Shown here piece after piece: positions 42,662-51,987 of a DNA stretch of 64,000 bases. Every line of letters starts with the position of its first letter. Position 1 is the first letter of the stretch. The notes beneath the pieces were generated by a model that saw only the letters and a list, made by a program, of their open reading frames with translations, was not told the origin of the DNA and did not search any database. Source of the stretch: an uncultured Prevotellaceae bacterium (lineage in GTDB: Bacteria > Bacteroidota > Bacteroidia > Bacteroidales > Bacteroidaceae); the NCBI GenBank assembly GCA_900314985.1, contig OMXL01000008.1:1-64000 (forward strand), read 5' to 3'. Made by a program: the position numbers and the translations under genes.

Positions 42662-43849
42662 ATGGAAGCATTTTTCCGTACGCACAAGTACTTGGTAGAG
42701 CATGTCAACGCCCCCATACGTCGTGCCCTGATGGACGAGATCAATTGGTCTGATCGTCTGATAGGCATTAAGGGGACTCGTGGCGTTGGCAAGACGACTT
42801 TCCTATTACAGTATGCCAAGGAGAGGTTTGATGTTAACGACCGTCAGTGTCTGTATGTCAACATGAACAACTTCTATTTCCAAGGACGAGGCATTGCTGA
42901 GTTTGCAGGAGAATTCTGCAATCATGGTGGTCGCGTACTGCTTATCGACCAAGTATTCAAACAGCCCGACTGGAGTGCCGAATTGCGTAAATGTTATGAT
43001 TCATACCCTTATCTGAAGATTGTCTTCACGGGTAGTAGTGTAATGCGTTTGAAGGATGAGAACCCTGAGCTTAACGGTATCGTGAAGTCATACAACCTGC
43101 GTGGTTTCTCCTTTCGCGAGTTCATCAACTTGCAGACAGGAAATAACTTCCGCTCTTACACGCTGGACGAAATATTGAAAAACCACGAGCACATCATCAA
43201 GCAGATACTGCCTAAGGTGTCGCCTAACCGCTATTTCCAGGATTATATCCATCATGGTTTCTATCCCTTCTTCAAGGAACAGCGCAACTACTCGGAGAAC
43301 CTGCTGAAAACGATGAACATGATGACTGAGGTAGACATCCTGCTCATCAAACAAATAGAGCTGAAGTATCTTACCAAGATCAAAAAGCTGTTCTACCAGC
43401 TGGCCGAGGAAGGTCCTAAAGCACCTAACGTCAGCAAACTGGCACAGGACATCGAGACATCGCGAGCTACCGTGATGAACTACATCAAATACCTCGCTGA
43501 TGCTCGTCTTCTAAACATGATTTATCCCGTTGGCGAAAGCTTCCCCAAGAAACCGTCGAAGGTGATGCTCCATAACTCCAATCTGCTCTACGCCATCTAC
43601 CCCATTCACGTCGACAAGCAGACAGCTATGGAAACCTTCTTTGTCAATTCTCTGTGGAAAGACCACAAGGTTAACCAACAAGGACGTGACCAATTCTACT
43701 TGGTCGACGAAAAGTTGAAGTTCCGTGTCTGCGATGCAAATAGTAAGGCCAAGATACGCTACGCTCCAGATACCATCTATGCCCGCTATAATACGGAGAT
43801 TGGTAAGGACAACCAGATTCCCCTCTGGCTTCTTGGATTCCTGTATTAA
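42662..43849 (+). CDS. AAA ATPase of the DUF4143 type
   Basis: A 395-residue P-loop ATPase. Walker A is GTRGVGKTT (38-46). The Walker B segment is RVLLIDQVFKQPDW (91-104), where relatives have LFIDEIHK..W, so the usual catalytic Glu is Gln97. Sensor I is VFTGSSVMRL. The C-terminal half has a winged helix (VSKLAQDIETSRATVMNYIK) and the nuclease-like DUF4143 region. Members are widespread in Bacteroidales and uncharacterised; roles in DNA transactions or toxin-like functions have been suggested. It is a single-gene unit with its own promoter. The E-to-Q change would be expected to slow ATP hydrolysis. Confidence 0.85.
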   Translation: MEAFFRTHKYLVEHVNAPIRRALMDEINWSDRLIGIKGTRGVGKTTFLLQYAKERFDVNDRQCLYVNMNNFYFQGRGIAEFAGEFCNHGGRVLLIDQVFKQPDWSAELRKCYDSYPYLKIVFTGSSVMRLKDENPELNGIVKSYNLRGFSFREFINLQTGNNFRSYTLDEILKNHEHIIKQILPKVSPNRYFQDYIHHGFYPFFKEQRNYSENLLKTMNMMTEVDILLIKQIELKYLTKIKKLFYQLAEEGPKAPNVSKLAQDIETSRATVMNYIKYLADARLLNMIYPVGESFPKKPSKVMLHNSNLLYAIYPIHVDKQTAMETFFVNSLWKDHKVNQQGRDQFYLVDEKLKFRVCDANSKAKIRYAPDTIYARYNTEIGKDNQIPLWLLGFLY

Positions 43850-43863
43850 TTCTTATCTTGTTA

Positions 43864-44646
43864 TCATGTAGGTAACTGCTGACGCTGACGCACAGCCTCA
43901 AACATGAGGATGGCGGCAGAGACGCTGACGTTGAGCGAATCGCCAATGCCCAGCATGGGTATCTTGATATGGGCATCGGCAGCCTGACGCCACTTATCGG
44001 TAAGTCCAGTAGCCTCCGTACCCATCACGATAGCGGTAGGAGAAGCCATATCAGTCTCATAATAGTAACAGGAATCTTGCAGCTGTGCGGTAAGAATCTG
44101 AATGCCGTTGGTCTTGAGCCACTGAATGCACTCTTCTGAGGTGCAGGCCACGGTGGGCACATTGAAGAAAGCTCCCACAGAGGCACGAATAATATTCGGA
44201 TTATAGAGGTCGCACTGTGGATCACAAACGATGACGGCATCAACATTGGCGGCATCAGCAGAGCGTAGAATAGCGCCTACATTGCCTGGTTTCTCAACAC
44301 TCTCGAGAACAACAATCAACGGATGCTTCTGTAACTTCAGATTCTCGAGGGTGTGCTGCTGACTGACAACCTCAGCGATGATACCCTCGGTACCACCACG
44401 ATACGCCACCTTATTATATATATCGGCAGAGACCTGAAACACACGGGCACCATCGGCAGCGGGTTCTTCAGAACCAAAAATCTCTGGGCACCAGAAGATG
44501 GTATCAATCTGATAACCACGATTCATGCAACGCTCTATCTCTCGCCTACCCTCCACGACAAACAGGCCGTGTTTGCGGCGCTCTGAAGACTTCTGCTGTA
44601 ACTCCAGAAGTAGCTTTACCTTTGGATTTTGGGCACTGCTAATCAT
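43864..44646 (-). CDS. SpoU/TrmH-family RNA 2'-O-methyltransferase
   Basis: About 260 residues. An N-terminal substrate-binding domain (MISSAQNPKVKLLLELQQKS, FVVEGRREIERC) precedes a SPOUT catalytic domain with the three SpoU motifs: VLESVEKPGNVGAILRSADA, IVMGTEATGLTDKW and IPMLGIGDSLNVSVSAAIL. It probably methylates 23S rRNA or tRNA ribose; RlmB-like or TsnR-like target not decided. The ATG at 44646 is chosen because the longer frame to 44688 is read from a 7-base repeat tract. Last gene of the queA-nadE unit. Confidence 0.9.
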   Translation of the reverse strand: MISSAQNPKVKLLLELQQKSSERRKHGLFVVEGRREIERCMNRGYQIDTIFWCPEIFGSEEPAADGARVFQVSADIYNKVAYRGGTEGIIAEVVSQQHTLENLKLQKHPLIVVLESVEKPGNVGAILRSADAANVDAVIVCDPQCDLYNPNIIRASVGAFFNVPTVACTSEECIQWLKTNGIQILTAQLQDSCYYYETDMASPTAIVMGTEATGLTDKWRQAADAHIKIPMLGIGDSLNVSVSAAILMFEAVRQRQQLPT

Positions 44647-44687
44647 TGAACTTTGAACTTTGAACATTGAACTTTCCACTTTCCACA
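44646..44687. repeat. 7-bp tandem repeat tract (TTGAACT/TTCCACT, 6 copies)
   Basis: Exactly six units (four TTGAAC-type, two TTCCAC-type) span the gap between the nadE stop (44690-44688) and the methyltransferase ATG (44646). Confidence 0.9.
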
Positions 44688-46607
44688 TTAGAGTTCTTCA
44701 CATTCTTTGAGCCACAATGTGGAACAGGCATCACTCGGCATGCGCCAGTCGCCACGAGGCGACAACGAGATACTACCCACCTTAGGACCGTCGGGCAGAC
44801 AAGAGCGTTTGAACTGCTGCGAGAAGAAACGACGACAGAATGTGGTCAACCACTTCTTGATAGTCTCTTTGTCGTAAGTATCACCAAAAGCACGCTGTGC
44901 CATGATGAATATCTTGGCGGGACGGAAACCGAAGCGCAGCATATAGTAGAGGAAGAAGTCGTGCAACTCGTAAGGCCCCACGAGGTCTTCCGTCTTTTGC
45001 TTGATATTACCCTCCTCGTCGGCAGGAGTTAACTCGGGTGAGATGGGGGTGTCGATGATATCTATCAACGTCTCGCAGACAGCAGCAAAAGCGTCGAGAC
45101 TGGCAATGTAACGTACCAAGTACTGGATGAGCGTCTTAGGAATACCGCCATTGACACCATACATCGACATGTGGTCGCCATTATACGTGGCCCAACCCAG
45201 TGCCAACTCAGAGAGGTCACCCGTGCCTACTACAATAGCATTGCACTTATTGGCCAAATCCATCAGAATCTGCGTACGCTCGCGAGCCTGCGAATTCTCA
45301 TAGGTAGCATCGTGGATTGTGGAATCGTGACCAATATCCTCGAAATGCTGCTGAACAGCCTTGGCAATGGAAATCTCCATCTGTGAAATGCCCAACGACT
45401 GCATGAGCGATGAGGCATTGTCGTGCGTGCGGTCAGTAGTGCCAAAACCTGGCATCGTAACACCAATAATGCCCTTACGATCCAGTCCAAGTTTGTCGAA
45501 AGTGCGCACGCAGACCAGCAACGCCAACGTAGAGTCCAGTCCTCCACTTATACCCAGCACCACATGTTCCATGTGGGTGTGTATCAGACGTTTTGCCAAT
45601 GCGGCAGTCTGAATGTTCAGTATCTCCTCGCAGGTTTCAGCCATCATATCCTCGGCAGGGATAAACGGATGCGGATCAATGGCGCGTGTCAGTTCAAACG
45701 ATTTGCCGATTGGTGTCTTAGCAGAGACGATGACAGCATGGGCACCACGCTGGGCATTGATGAACGTAGAATTAGTATGGCGATCGGTACGCAGGCGCTC
45801 CACATCAATCTGGGCTGTCTGTAACTGTGGCTGGAACGAGAAACGATCGCCTTCGACCAACAGTTGACCATTTTCGAAAATCATGGCATTGCCACCATAT
45901 ACTACATCCTGTGTCGATTCACCAAAACCACTCGACGCATAGACGTAGCCACTCATGGTACGGGCACTCTGCTGGGCTACCAGCGAGCGCAGGTAGTTGT
46001 GCTTGCCGATGAGTTCGTCGCTGGCAGACAGATTAACGATGATGTCAGCACCAGCCATCGTAAGGTTGTTGCTGGGCGGAATGGGTGCCCAGACATCCTC
46101 GCAGATTTCTACGCCAAACTTCACATCGCCCATCTGGAAGAGTTTGGGCTCTGCCGACAGTGCGACAGGCGTTCCTGCCAAGTAGATGTCAGTATCGTTC
46201 AAATCCTGTGACGATGCAAACCAACGTTTCTCATAAAACTCATTGTAGTTAGGCAGATAGGTCTTTGGCACAACACCCAACAGCGCACCACCTTGTATGA
46301 CAGCAGCACAATTGAGCAGTAAGCCACCAGCCTGCACGGGCAGACCTACCACACAGACTATATCAAGCTGACGCGTGAAATCCAACAACCGGAGCAATCC
46401 TACCTCGGACTTTTCGAGCAACAGTTTCTCCTTAAAGAGGTCTTGACACGTATAACCCGTCAATGACAATTCTGGAAAGCATATCAACTCAACGCCATCA
46501 CCATCGGCCATAGCAATAAGCTTCTCGATTTCTTGTACGTTGTATTCCACATCGGCTACACGTACAGCGGGCACTGCGGCAGCCACCTTGATAAATCCGT
46601 ATTTCAT
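44688..46607 (-). CDS. nadE: Glutamine-dependent NAD+ synthetase
   Basis: A 639-residue two-domain enzyme. The N-terminal nitrilase-fold glutaminase (about 5-275) carries Glu in [11 protein letters not shown], Lys in [14 protein letters not shown] and Cys in GVEICEDVW; ammonia is channelled to the C-terminal synthetase, whose PP-loop is [14 protein letters not shown]. It turns deamido-NAD into NAD using glutamine. The length and fusion are those of the long bacterial type. It lies 5 bases after queA in the same operon. Confidence 0.97.
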   Translation of the reverse strand: MKYGFIKVAAAVPAVRVADVEYNVQEIEKLIAMADGDGVELICFPELSLTGYTCQDLFKEKLLLEKSEVGLLRLLDFTRQLDIVCVVGLPVQAGGLLLNCAAVIQGGALLGVVPKTYLPNYNEFYEKRWFASSQDLNDTDIYLAGTPVALSAEPKLFQMGDVKFGVEICEDVWAPIPPSNNLTMAGADIIVNLSASDELIGKHNYLRSLVAQQSARTMSGYVYASSGFGESTQDVVYGGNAMIFENGQLLVEGDRFSFQPQLQTAQIDVERLRTDRHTNSTFINAQRGAHAVIVSAKTPIGKSFELTRAIDPHPFIPAEDMMAETCEEILNIQTAALAKRLIHTHMEHVVLGISGGLDSTLALLVCVRTFDKLGLDRKGIIGVTMPGFGTTDRTHDNASSLMQSLGISQMEISIAKAVQQHFEDIGHDSTIHDATYENSQARERTQILMDLANKCNAIVVGTGDLSELALGWATYNGDHMSMYGVNGGIPKTLIQYLVRYIASLDAFAAVCETLIDIIDTPISPELTPADEEGNIKQKTEDLVGPYELHDFFLYYMLRFGFRPAKIFIMAQRAFGDTYDKETIKKWLTTFCRRFFSQQFKRSCLPDGPKVGSISLSPRGDWRMPSDACSTLWLKECEEL

Positions 46608-46612
46608 AATCT

Positions 46613-47848
46613 TTAAGGTATTAACAATGATGAGTCGCCATAGCTCAAGAAACGGAAGTCGTGAGCCAAGGCATAGTCGTATATCTTGTGCCAGTCGCCC
46701 TTGACAAAGGCACTAACCAACAACAACAGCGTTGATTGTGGCTGATGGAAATTGGTAATGAGCATCTTCACGATATGATACTCATAGCCTGGTGCAATGA
46801 TGATCTGCGTAGAGGAATGCAGCACGGTGAGTTCATTACGTACCATCCAGTCGAGCAAAGCCTGCAGGGCCTTTGAACTTTGAACTTTCCACTTTCCACT
46901 TTCCTCTTCATAAGGCTCCCACTGGTTGACGTGCAACTCCTCTTCCTTGATGTCAGGGTTCTGCATCACTTTCAAGCCCATATAATAGAGACTCTCCAGC
47001 GTGCGTACACTCGTAGTACCCACGGCAATGGCCTTACCCTCGTGGGCTATCAGTCGCTCCAAAGTGTGACGGCGTACAGCGATATACTCGGTATGCATCG
47101 AGTGCTCACCGATGGTATCGCTCTTAACAGGTTTAAAGGTACCTGCACCAACGTGCAACGTCACCTCCTCACGCTCGATACCGTGAGCGTCAATATCCTT
47201 GAGGACGCGGTCGGTAAAGTGAAGGCCTGCCGTAGGAGCAGCCACACTACCTTTAATCTTGGAATAGACAGTCTGATAGGTCGTCTTGTCGCTCTCCTGT
47301 GTCTCACGATTCAGATACGGTGGAATAGGCAACTCGCCCATCACATCGAGGATCTCAGCAAAGGATACGCCCCCACTCCACTCGAAGTCAATCCACTGGC
47401 TGGTGCCATGTTCACCACGACGGGTAGCCTTAACAATGACGTTTGAGGTCTGATGTTTGAAGTTCGATGCATCAATCTCTCGTGTCAGCGTACCTTCTTT
47501 CCATTTCTTCTGGTTTCCCACCAGACAGAGCCACGAACAGCGTTCCGTCTGCTGGAACATCTGCTCATAGTCGGCAGGCTCAGCAGGTTCTAACAGAAAT
47601 ATCTCAATGAGCGCTCCCGTATCTTTGCGGAAGTGCAGACGAGCCTGAATCACTTTGGTATTGTTGTACACCATCAGCGCACCCTGTGGCAGATGGTTGG
47701 GCAGGTTGTAGAAGATGTCCTCACTCACCTGTCCCTTCTCGTAAACGAGTAGCTTCGAGTGGTCGCGCTCAGCCATTGGAAACTTGGCAATGCGCTCGTC
47801 AGGCAACTCGTAATTGTATTCGCTAATATGTATTTCTTTCGTTTTCAC
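46613..47848 (-). CDS. queA: S-adenosylmethionine:tRNA ribosyltransferase-isomerase
   Basis: A 411-residue enzyme that transfers the ribosyl moiety of AdoMet to preQ1 in tRNA to give epoxyqueuosine. Signatures: NYELPDERIAKFPMAERDHS, LMVYNNTKVIQARLHFRK, APTAGLHFTDRVL and HVGAGTFKPVKSD. Near the C-terminal third, EEESGKWKVQSSKALQ is read from a 7-base repeat tract (46873-46907), an in-frame insertion in a surface loop. The ATG is only 5 bases from its -7 element, so the mRNA may be leaderless. Divergent from prfA. Confidence 0.96.
   Translation of the reverse strand: MKTKEIHISEYNYELPDERIAKFPMAERDHSKLLVYEKGQVSEDIFYNLPNHLPQGALMVYNNTKVIQARLHFRKDTGALIEIFLLEPAEPADYEQMFQQTERCSWLCLVGNQKKWKEGTLTREIDASNFKHQTSNVIVKATRRGEHGTSQWIDFEWSGGVSFAEILDVMGELPIPPYLNRETQESDKTTYQTVYSKIKGSVAAPTAGLHFTDRVLKDIDAHGIEREEVTLHVGAGTFKPVKSDTIGEHSMHTEYIAVRRHTLERLIAHEGKAIAVGTTSVRTLESLYYMGLKVMQNPDIKEEELHVNQWEPYEEESGKWKVQSSKALQALLDWMVRNELTVLHSSTQIIIAPGYEYHIVKMLITNFHQPQSTLLLLVSAFVKGDWHKIYDYALAHDFRFLSYGDSSLLIP
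46873..46907. repeat. 7-bp tandem repeat tract inside queA (5 copies)
   Basis: TTGAACT, TTGAACT, TTCCACT, TTCCACT, TTCCTCT; almost the same units as the intergenic tract at 44646-44687, here within the queA frame. Five units are 35 bases, so the frame was kept by additional adjustment. Confidence 0.85.
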
Positions 47849-47852
47849 GATG

Positions 47853-47883
47853 CAAAGTTACAAAATAAAGTGAAAACAACAAA
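47853..47883 (-). promoter_or_regulatory. queA operon promoter
   Basis: Minus strand TTTG (47883-47880), 19 bases, TAACTTTG (47860-47853); the ATG of queA begins 5 bases further. Confidence 0.75.
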
Positions 47884-47898
47884 GGCGGTAGCAAATTT

Positions 47899-47926
47899 TT
47901 CACTATTCACTATTCACTATTCACTT
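47899..47926. repeat. 7-bp tandem repeat tract (TTCACTA type, 4 copies)
   Basis: TTCACTA x3 and TTCACTT between the divergent queA and prfA promoters, occupying the place where the prfA -33 element would lie. Confidence 0.88.
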
Positions 47927-47935
47927 AAAAATTCG

Positions 47936-47943
47936 TACCTTTG
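47936..47943 (+). promoter_or_regulatory. prfA promoter -7 element
   Basis: TACCTTTG, ending 10 bases before the prfA ATG; using the rnpB spacing the leader would be about 3 bases. Confidence 0.6.
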
Positions 47944-47952
47944 CAGCCGAAT

Positions 47953-49062
47953 ATGGAAAATAACAGTATCTTACAGAAACTTGACGGTTTAGAAGCTCGT
48001 TTCGAGGAGGTATCTACGCTAATTACCGACCCCGATGTGATTGCCGACCAGAACCGTTTCGTGAAACTTACCAAGGAATACAAAGACCTGGGTGACATCA
48101 TGGATGCTCGCAAGCGCTATATCGCCTGTCTGAACAGCATCCGTGAGGCTAAGGACATCTTGGCCAACGAGACAGACCCAGAGATGAAAGAGATGGCTCG
48201 TGAGGAGCTGTCGGAGAACGAGGCTTTGCAGCCTAAGTTAGAGGAGGAGATCAAGATTGCACTGATTCCGAAGGACCCTGAAGACGCAAAGAACGTACAG
48301 ATGGAGATTCGTGCAGGAACAGGTGGCGACGAGGCTGCCCTCTTTGCTGGTGACCTCTTTAAGATGTACAAGAGCTACTGCGACTCTAAGGGTTGGCAGC
48401 TCAGTATCACCAGCGTCAGCGAGGGTGCTGTCGGTGGTTTCAAGGAGATTGACTTTGCCGTCTCTGGTGCCGACGTCTATGGCACGCTGAAATACGAGTC
48501 GGGCGTTCACCGTGTACAGCGCGTACCTGCCACAGAGACACAGGGCCGTATGCACACCTCTGCCGCTACTGTTGCCGTACTGCCTGAAGCTGACAAGTTT
48601 GAGGTACACGTCAACGAGGGCGAAATCAAGTGGGACACCTTCCGCTCCAGTGGTGCCGGTGGTCAGAATGTGAACAAGGTAGAATCGGGTGTTCGTCTGC
48701 GCTATATGTGGAAGAATCCTAATACAGGCGAGACGGAGGAGATTCTCATCGAGTGTACAGAGACGCGTGACCAGCCCAAGAACAAGGAGCGTGCCCTCAG
48801 TCGACTCTACACCTTCATCTACGATAAGGAGCACCAGAAATATATGGACGACATCGCCAGTCGTCGTAAGAGCCTCGTCTCTACGGGCGACCGTTCAGCC
48901 AAGATTCGCACCTACAACTTCCCACAAGGTCGCGTGACCGACCATCGTATCGGCTATACCACGCACGACCTGCAGGGTTTCCTTGGTGGCGACATCCAAC
49001 CCATGATTGATGCGCTCACCGTGGCTGAGAATGCCGAGCGCATGAAAGAAACTGAACTTTAG
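47953..49062 (+). CDS. prfA: Peptide chain release factor 1
   Basis: About 369 residues, recognises UAA and UAG. The GGQ loop is in [20 protein letters not shown], preceded by the domain with [18 protein letters not shown]; the C-terminus has [14 protein letters not shown]. The N-terminal helical domain ends near residue 100. The ATG at 47953 ([20 protein letters not shown]) is the family start. A small perfect hairpin (GTCGCGA/TCGCGAC, 49068-49086) lies between this gene and pyrF. Confidence 0.97.
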   Translation: MENNSILQKLDGLEARFEEVSTLITDPDVIADQNRFVKLTKEYKDLGDIMDARKRYIACLNSIREAKDILANETDPEMKEMAREELSENEALQPKLEEEIKIALIPKDPEDAKNVQMEIRAGTGGDEAALFAGDLFKMYKSYCDSKGWQLSITSVSEGAVGGFKEIDFAVSGADVYGTLKYESGVHRVQRVPATETQGRMHTSAATVAVLPEADKFEVHVNEGEIKWDTFRSSGAGGQNVNKVESGVRLRYMWKNPNTGETEEILIECTETRDQPKNKERALSRLYTFIYDKEHQKYMDDIASRRKSLVSTGDRSAKIRTYNFPQGRVTDHRIGYTTHDLQGFLGGDIQPMIDALTVAENAERMKETEL

Positions 49063-49096
49063 TGTGTGTCGCGATTCTGTCGCGACAATAAACATA

Positions 49097-49972
49097 ATGA
49101 TTATGACCAGACAAGAGTTAATCAAGCAGATTTTCGAGAAGCAAAGCTTCCTCTGCGTGGGTCTTGACCCAGACGTAAAGAAAATTCCCCAGTGTGTTAT
49201 TGACGAGTGCAAGGCTGAACTGGAAGCTGACGACGAGGAGTATGACGAATCACTGGCTCTTATTCTCTTCAACGAGTATATCATCGACGCTACAGCTCCC
49301 TACTGCGTGGCATACAAACCCAACTTAGCCTTCTACGAGTCATTGGGTGCAAACGGACTGATGGCATACGAGGAGACAGTCAACTATATCCGCGAGAACT
49401 ACCCTAACCACTTCATTATTGCCGACGCAAAACGTGGCGATATCGGCAACACTTCTGCCATGTATGCCCGTTCATTCTTCGAAGGCGATGCTCAGGCTGA
49501 TGCCGTCACTGTTGCGCCTTATATGGGTGAAGACAGTGTGACACCATTCCTTGGTTACGACGGCAAGTGGGTCATCCTTTTGGCACTGACCAGCAATAAG
49601 GGTTCGCACGACTTCCAGCTGATGGAGGACACCAATGGTGAGCGTCTCTTTGAAAAGGTACTGAAGACTTCACAGCAATGGGGTTCAAAAGACAACATGA
49701 TGTATGTCGTTGGTGCTACGCAGGGACAGATGTTTGAGGATATCCGCAAGATTGTACCCGATCACTTCCTGCTGGTTCCTGGCGTAGGCGCACAGGGTGG
49801 CTCGCTCGAAGAGGTCTGCAAATACGGCATGACAAAAGACTGCGGTCTGTTAGTCAACTCTTCACGCGGAATCATCTTCGCCTCCAATGGTGACGACTTT
49901 GCCGATGTTGCAGCCAAGAAAGCACAAGAGCTGCAGCAGCAGATGGCTGCAGAGCTGGCCAAGATTAGTTGA
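49097..49972 (+). CDS. pyrF: Orotidine 5'-phosphate decarboxylase
   Basis: About 291 residues (or 289 from the ATG at 49103), the last step of UMP synthesis. It belongs to the type 2 family: [15 protein letters not shown] at the start, catalytic [20 protein letters not shown] with the Lys and Asp residues, [16 protein letters not shown], and [17 protein letters not shown] as phosphate loop. It follows prfA after about 35 bases and probably shares its transcript. A strong bidirectional terminator follows. Confidence 0.96.
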   Translation: MIMTRQELIKQIFEKQSFLCVGLDPDVKKIPQCVIDECKAELEADDEEYDESLALILFNEYIIDATAPYCVAYKPNLAFYESLGANGLMAYEETVNYIRENYPNHFIIADAKRGDIGNTSAMYARSFFEGDAQADAVTVAPYMGEDSVTPFLGYDGKWVILLALTSNKGSHDFQLMEDTNGERLFEKVLKTSQQWGSKDNMMYVVGATQGQMFEDIRKIVPDHFLLVPGVGAQGGSLEEVCKYGMTKDCGLLVNSSRGIIFASNGDDFADVAAKKAQELQQQMAAELAKIS

Positions 49973-49995
49973 TTGGCAGTTATAGAAAATAATAA

Positions 49996-50024
49996 GGGGC
50001 GGTTAACAATGTGTTAGCCGCCCC
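49996..50024. terminator. Bidirectional terminator after pyrF
   Basis: GGGGCGGTTAAC (49996-50007) pairs with GTTAGCCGCCCC (50013-50024) with one mismatch, then a T-rich run; the convergent gene ends at 50044. Confidence 0.8.
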
Positions 50025-50043
50025 CATTCTTTTTATTTATTAA

Positions 50044-50553
50044 TTACTCGAAATACTCAATAGTACGGGTCTGTTCCATCTCCTGACCCATCATGTTGGT
50101 CTTGCGACTAATCCAGTTGCCCTTAGCATCATATTTATAATCGGTGTACTCCATCTTCATCTCCTGTCCACCCATATTCATTGACTGTGAGGCAACAGCA
50201 CCCTTGTCATTATAGGCAAAGGTAAAGGTCATAGCATTTCCCATCATGTCCAAAGACTGAGTGGCCAGTTTGCCATCCTTCCATGTGTACTTAACGGTCA
50301 CTTCCTGACCCTGCATAGACATCGTCATAGACTGCAGGAAACCATCGGCATCATAGACAGCCTTGGTAACTCCTTCACGCTGCATCTTGCCATCCTTGGT
50401 GAAGTTGGTCACCTGATCACGACCCATCATGTTCTGACTGATTTTCTTCACGGCACCCTGGGCTTCGTTAGCCTCTACATCGTGGAAAACAGACTGAGCC
50501 TGCATAGCAAATGGAATTGCCAGCAAAGCGAACATCATCAATACTTTTTTCAT
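50044..50553 (-). CDS. Exported hypothetical protein, methionine-rich
   Basis: A 169-residue protein with signal peptide MKKVLMMFALLAIPFAMQAQ. The mature part is a beta-rich repeat of the YD/RHS-like kind (YDADGFLQSMTMSMQGQEVT, YNDKGAVASQSMNMGGQEM, YDAKGNWISRKTNMMGQEM) in which MGQEM-type methionine motifs recur four times or so. I do not recognise a defined family. The regular methionines could scavenge oxidants or bind a soft metal such as copper, but this is speculation. Single-gene unit facing pyrF. Confidence 0.7.
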   Translation of the reverse strand: MKKVLMMFALLAIPFAMQAQSVFHDVEANEAQGAVKKISQNMMGRDQVTNFTKDGKMQREGVTKAVYDADGFLQSMTMSMQGQEVTVKYTWKDGKLATQSLDMMGNAMTFTFAYNDKGAVASQSMNMGGQEMKMEYTDYKYDAKGNWISRKTNMMGQEMEQTRTIEYFE

Positions 50554-50679
50554 ACTTTGTGATTTTTTTAATTGGTTAATTTAAGTTAGTCATCAGTTGT
50601 TAGACGATGCTCAACAGGAAAAGATTAATCGACAATGCATTTTTTTTTGAAAAAAGTGAAATGAGAGCTGTTTTTTTCG

Positions 50680-50687
50680 TACCTTTG
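50680..50687 (+). promoter_or_regulatory. HD hydrolase promoter -7 element
   Basis: TACCTTTG ending 10 bases before the ATG at 50697. Confidence 0.6.
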
Positions 50688-50696
50688 CAAAGAGTT

Positions 50697-51917
50697 ATGA
50701 ACGAACACAAGATTATTAATGACCCCGTATTCGGATTTATCAAGATCAGAAGGGGACTTCTCTACGACATTGTTCAGCACCCACTGTTTCAGCGTCTGAA
50801 CCGTATCGTACAGTTGGGATTGGCATCGGTGGTTTACCCTGGTGCCCGTCACACACGCTTCCAGCACTCGCTGGGTGCCTTGCACCTGATGTCGGAAGCA
50901 GTCAAGTCACTGACAGAAAAGGGTATCTATATTTTTGATATGGAGGAAGAAGCCGTACAGGCTGCCATCCTGATGCACGATATTGGTCACGGACCATTCT
51001 CGCATGTACTTGAGAATACACTGATTAGCGGTATCTCGCACGAAGAAATATCACTAATGATGATGGAGCAGATTAATCGCGATCTGAAAGGACAACTGAA
51101 TCTGGCCATCAGCATCTTCAAAGACGAATATCCCAACAAGATTTTCCACCAGCTCATCTCGTCGCAGCTGGACATGGACCGCCTGGACTATCTGCGTCGC
51201 GACTCATTCTATACAGGAGTGACAGAGGGCAATATCGGATCAGCACGAATCATCAAGATGCTTAACGTGGCAGATGACCGTTTAGTGGTGGATGCAAAAG
51301 GCATCTATTCGGTAGAGAACTACCTAACGACGCGTCGACTGATGTATTGGCAGGTGTATCTGCATAAGACCACCGTAGGCTATGAGAAAATTCTTGTCAA
51401 TGCCCTAAAGAGAGCAAAACTGCTGGCGCGTGAAGGTCGCGAGATTTTTGCCTCTCCTGCCCTTGCCTACTTCCTAAAGAACGACATCGATGCAGCGTGG
51501 TTTGACAGCCACGAAGAGGCGCTCAGTAACTATGCCGAGTTAGACGACTCAGATATTTGGAGTGCACTGAAGGTATGGCGCCATCACGACGACAAGATAC
51601 TTGCTACGCTGGCCACCGATTTGGTAGATCGACGTCTGTTTAAGGTAGAAGTGACGGAAGAGCCTCCTACAGAGGAATATCTCGCAGCGATTCGCTCTCG
51701 CATCGTCGACGCCATGGGCATCAGCAACGAGGATGCCAGCTATATGATGTCGCTGACAGAGATTGGAAAAGATATGTACAATCCTGAGGATGACAGCATC
51801 GGAATTTTGTATAAAGATGGTACCGTTAGAGACATCGCAGAGGCCTCGGAAATCCTTAATGTGCAACTGCTTTCTAAGAAAATACGCAAATATTACCTTT
51901 GTTATCAGCGAGTTTAA
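50697..51917 (+). CDS. HD-domain phosphohydrolase
   Basis: About 406 residues related to dGTPase-like/SAMHD1-like HD proteins (YdhJ type). Metal ligands: His in HTRFQHSLGALHLM, the HD pair in ILMHDIGHGPFSHVLE, and a late Asp in QLDMDRLDYLRRDSF. The N-terminal NDPVFGFIKIRRGLLYDIVQ is the family signature. Substrate (dNTP or other nucleotide) is unproved. The ATG at 50697 is chosen because upstream codons cross the promoter. The gene ends shortly before the lpxD promoter. Confidence 0.9.
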   Translation: MNEHKIINDPVFGFIKIRRGLLYDIVQHPLFQRLNRIVQLGLASVVYPGARHTRFQHSLGALHLMSEAVKSLTEKGIYIFDMEEEAVQAAILMHDIGHGPFSHVLENTLISGISHEEISLMMMEQINRDLKGQLNLAISIFKDEYPNKIFHQLISSQLDMDRLDYLRRDSFYTGVTEGNIGSARIIKMLNVADDRLVVDAKGIYSVENYLTTRRLMYWQVYLHKTTVGYEKILVNALKRAKLLAREGREIFASPALAYFLKNDIDAAWFDSHEEALSNYAELDDSDIWSALKVWRHHDDKILATLATDLVDRRLFKVEVTEEPPTEEYLAAIRSRIVDAMGISNEDASYMMSLTEIGKDMYNPEDDSIGILYKDGTVRDIAEASEILNVQLLSKKIRKYYLCYQRV

Positions 51918-51926
51918 GCCAAAAAA

Positions 51927-51958
51927 TTTGGATTTTTGCTCGTTTATTTGTAACTTTG
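51927..51958 (+). promoter_or_regulatory. lpxD operon promoter
   Basis: TTTG 51927-51930, 20-base spacer with GCTCGTTTATTTG, TAACTTTG 51951-51958, 29 bases before the lpxD ATG. Confidence 0.75.
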
Positions 51959-51987
51959 CAGCGTTTATTAAAACTTTTCGTTAGAAT

